Origin: CAYFPO01 sp964345035
GTDB taxonomy: Bacteria; Fidelibacterota; Marinisomatia; SCGC-AAA003-L08; GCA-002704045
Direction: 5' to 3'
Assembly (NCBI GenBank): GCA_964345035.1
Contig: CAYFPO010000004.1
Location: 13,749 to 77,748, forward strand
Length of the DNA: 64,000 nt
Part shown: positions 62,248 to 64,000 of the stretch, piece after piece
Numbering within the stretch: the stretch's first letter is position 1
Layout of the letters: each line of letters starts with the position of its first letter
The notes under the pieces: generated by a model
The model's input: the letters and a program-made list of their open reading frames with translations, nothing else
The model's database searches: none
Told to the model about the DNA's origin: nothing
Position numbers and translations under genes: made by a program

Positions 62248-63738
62248 ATGATAAAATCAATCAAAACAACAACAAAAGCAGTGGACTCTCTTCAGGCTGA
62301 TGTTCTTTTTACCGGTTTACCACTGGAAGGCAAGTTATCCAAAGCACAGAAAACAATTGACAGTTCACTGACAAGTGGATGTAGTTTGGAAAACGCCAAA
62401 GATCTCGCTGATTTTACAGGTAAATTTGGTAAAAATATGATGGTTTTCGGCAACTCGAATGTTAAGAGGATCCATCTCTTTGGAACAGGTGATAAGAAAA
62501 AGTTTAAAACTGACAATGTACGTGATCTTGCTGCGAAAATAATTAAAATTGCAAAATCTGTAAAGGCAGAAAATATTGCAATAGACAGTAACTCATTTGG
62601 ATTAAACCGCGATCCATACTGCCAGGCATTTGTAGAGGGGGTATTCCTGGGATCCTATGAATTCAATGAATATAAATCAAGAGAAAAGAATGGTGAAGAA
62701 TCAATGGAAATTACCGTTACATTCTTAGGGAAATTATCAAACTCAGTTGTAAAAAAATCTGAAGCACTTAGCAGGGCTGTGTGTTTTTCCAGGGATATTT
62801 CTAATCATCCGGCAAATGTTGCTACACCGTCTTTTCTTGCAAATGCAGCAAAGGAAATTGGCGGTGCAAAAAATATGGAAGTCAGTATTCTTGATTATAA
62901 GGAATGCAAGAAGTTGGGTATGAATGCCTTCTGCGGAGTTGCTATTGGAGCGGAAGAACCAGCAAAAGTAATAATAATGGAATATACCGGTGGACGGAAA
63001 AAAGACAAACCATTTGCACTGGTAGGCAAAGGACTTACTTTTGACTCCGGCGGAATTTCCCTGAAACCGGGCGCAAAAATGGATGAAATGAAATTTGATA
63101 TGTGCGGCAGTGCAACAGTGCTTGGTGTGATGAGAACAGTCGCAGAGTTGCAGCCCAAAATCAACATTGTTGCAGCTATCGGTGCAACGGAAAATATGCC
63201 CGGTGGTAAAGCCCAGAGACCGGGAGATATTGTTAAAGCATATAATGGCAAAACCATTGAAATTTTAAATACGGATGCAGAAGGCAGACTGGTTCTGGCA
63301 GATGTCCTTTCCTATGTGGCAGATAAATATGAACCCACTGCAATGATGAATTTTGCTACATTGACAGGGGCAGTTCTAATAGCATTGGGACATAAAGCTG
63401 CAGGGGTGATGGGCAATAATGATTCATTAATGAAAGAAGTGAAAAAGTCCAGTCATGTCACCGGTGAAAAAGTCTGGGAACTTCCACTTTGGGCAGAATA
63501 TACAGAGGATATAAAATCCAAGATTGCGGACATAAAGAATCTGGGAGCGCCCATGCAGGCAGGGACCATTGCAGCCGGCGTATTCCTGAAGGAATTTGTG
63601 GGTGATACCCCTTGGGTGCATATGGATATAGCAGGCACTGCCTGGGGACCAAGTAAACCATCTTACCAACCCAGTGTAGGTGCTACCGGTTTTGGTGTCC
63701 GTCTGGTCTATGATCTCCTGGAAAAAAGAGCAAATTAG
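62248..63738 (+). CDS. pepA: Leucyl aminopeptidase (M17)
   Basis: A 496-aa cytosolic metallo-aminopeptidase. The signature NTDAEGRL is at 341-348. The metal and active-site residues Lys261 and Asp266 lie in VGKGLTFDSGGISLKPG, followed by KFDMCGSATVLG. The C-terminal region holds AAGVFLKEFVGDTPWVHMDIAG. A variable N-terminal domain (about 1-170) precedes the catalytic domain. CGTGGAG lies upstream of the ATG. It releases N-terminal amino acids from peptides and is transcribed just before tRNA-Met. Confidence 0.95.
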   Translation: MIKSIKTTTKAVDSLQADVLFTGLPLEGKLSKAQKTIDSSLTSGCSLENAKDLADFTGKFGKNMMVFGNSNVKRIHLFGTGDKKKFKTDNVRDLAAKIIKIAKSVKAENIAIDSNSFGLNRDPYCQAFVEGVFLGSYEFNEYKSREKNGEESMEITVTFLGKLSNSVVKKSEALSRAVCFSRDISNHPANVATPSFLANAAKEIGGAKNMEVSILDYKECKKLGMNAFCGVAIGAEEPAKVIIMEYTGGRKKDKPFALVGKGLTFDSGGISLKPGAKMDEMKFDMCGSATVLGVMRTVAELQPKINIVAAIGATENMPGGKAQRPGDIVKAYNGKTIEILNTDAEGRLVLADVLSYVADKYEPTAMMNFATLTGAVLIALGHKAAGVMGNNDSLMKEVKKSSHVTGEKVWELPLWAEYTEDIKSKIADIKNLGAPMQAGTIAAGVFLKEFVGDTPWVHMDIAGTAWGPSKPSYQPSVGATGFGVRLVYDLLEKRAN

Positions 63739-63747
63739 GTACAATAA

Positions 63748-63824
63748 GGCAGCGTAGCTCAGTTGGTTAGAGCACCGGAATCATAATCCGGGTGTCCGGG
63801 GTTCGAGTCCCTGCGCTGCTACCA
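63748..63824 (+). tRNA. tRNA-Met (anticodon CAT)
   Basis: Acceptor ggcagcg pairs with cgctgct, with a G-T at the end, and is followed by discriminator A. CCA is encoded (63822-63824). The D arm is gctcagttggttagagc and the anticodon arm ccgga-atcataa-tccgg gives CAT. The T loop is ttcgagt. The identity could also be Ile(CAT, lysidine-modified); sequence alone does not separate these. Confidence 0.9.
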
Positions 63825-63829
63825 CAATT

Positions 63830-63865
63830 AATCCCTGTGTTTCATTTGATTTACAGGGATTTTTT
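63830..63865 (+). terminator. Intrinsic terminator after tRNA-Met
   Basis: Stem AATCCCTGT/ACAGGGATT with a 14-nt loop is followed by ttttt. It directly follows the tRNA and closes the pepA-tRNA transcript. Confidence 0.85.
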
Positions 63866-64000
63866 CATGTGACATCTTTATTTGTATTATATCAATAATT
63901 CGGTGTAACTTTTTGTGTTATGTGGAAGTATCTCGCTATAGAAAACCCATTCTCATTGCGATGTCCCAGATTCGCAACAGGAATCTTACAATCATTTCTA

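Noticed and set aside
63920..64000. Open frame at the right edge beginning ATGTGGAAG
   Set aside because: Only 27 codons are visible, with no ribosome site and a competing frame in the same bases.

Overview
The window looks like a scaffold from an uncultured Candidatus Marinimicrobia (SAR406/Neomarinimicrobiota)-type bacterium. This is inferred from AT-rich DNA, secreted proteins ending in dockerin-like doublets of the pattern GDLNNDG...LDIV...ADMNED...IVLIVN, a giant surface protein beginning with a GCTNPEADNFNP module and ending in a type IX-like sorting domain (YPNPFN...), a TonB receptor with a carboxypeptidase-like N-terminal domain, and a Bacteroidetes-type tyrosine degradation set. No rRNA, phage, insertion sequence or CRISPR array is visible. 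One 100-N scaffold gap lies at 10907-11006, so left and right parts are joined by inference.

Region 1 (1-10.5 kb, + strand): an oligopeptide ABC transporter operon (permease tail, OppC-like permease, OppD-like ATPase) is split by a tightly packed six-gene cassette at 1170-7984. The cassette comprises an orphan GlmL/MutL-type ASKHA ATPase, a barrel-sandwich/KOW-like protein, a 97-aa protein and four membrane proteins. It is my best candidate for an undescribed system. An ALDH7-type dehydrogenase follows. Region 2 (10.5-11.7 kb): two tRNA-Ser genes flank the gap, with decayed tRNA-tail repeats, a strong terminator, a candidate small RNA with CCUCC motifs and a 35-aa micro-ORF.

Region 3 (11.7-21.3 kb, - strand): phenylalanine/tyrosine catabolism. 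Aromatic hydroxylase, HPPD, homogentisate dioxygenase and an FAH-family hydrolase are joined by acetoacetyl-CoA synthetase, which would salvage the acetoacetate end product. A flavin reductase-like protein, a CGFS glutaredoxin and a BolA protein are interleaved, together with a broken lysyl-endopeptidase-like pseudogene. Region 4 (21.4-33.3 kb): an SDR, a methyltransferase, a PuuD-like membrane protein, then secreted and outer-membrane proteins (subtilase, TonB receptor, BNR-repeat protein, PQQ sugar dehydrogenase).

Region 5 (33.4-40.8 kb, + strand): a beta-barrel protein, a PstS-like binding protein, a hybrid histidine kinase, an Hpt protein and an HD-GYP response regulator, followed by a Na/Pi cotransporter and a PhoU protein. 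This suggests phosphate or oxyanion sensing linked to c-di-GMP turnover. Region 6 (40.8-42.6 kb, - strand): an outer-membrane protein whose signal-peptide region is interrupted, a Cys-rich secreted protein and a periplasmic HMA protein, probably metal handling. Region 7 (43-50.2 kb): one 2414-aa surface protein.

Region 8 (50.3-64 kb): tRNA-Ser(GGA), polA, an ABC exporter, a BadF/GlcNAc-kinase-like ATPase, alanine racemase, a GH3/beta-lactamase fusion lipoprotein and a sodium:solute symporter. From the ABC exporter on this looks like an envelope-recycling operon. It is followed by a dienoyl-CoA-reductase-like SDR (- strand), leucyl aminopeptidase and tRNA-Met. The last ~135 bases hold no gene I can support.
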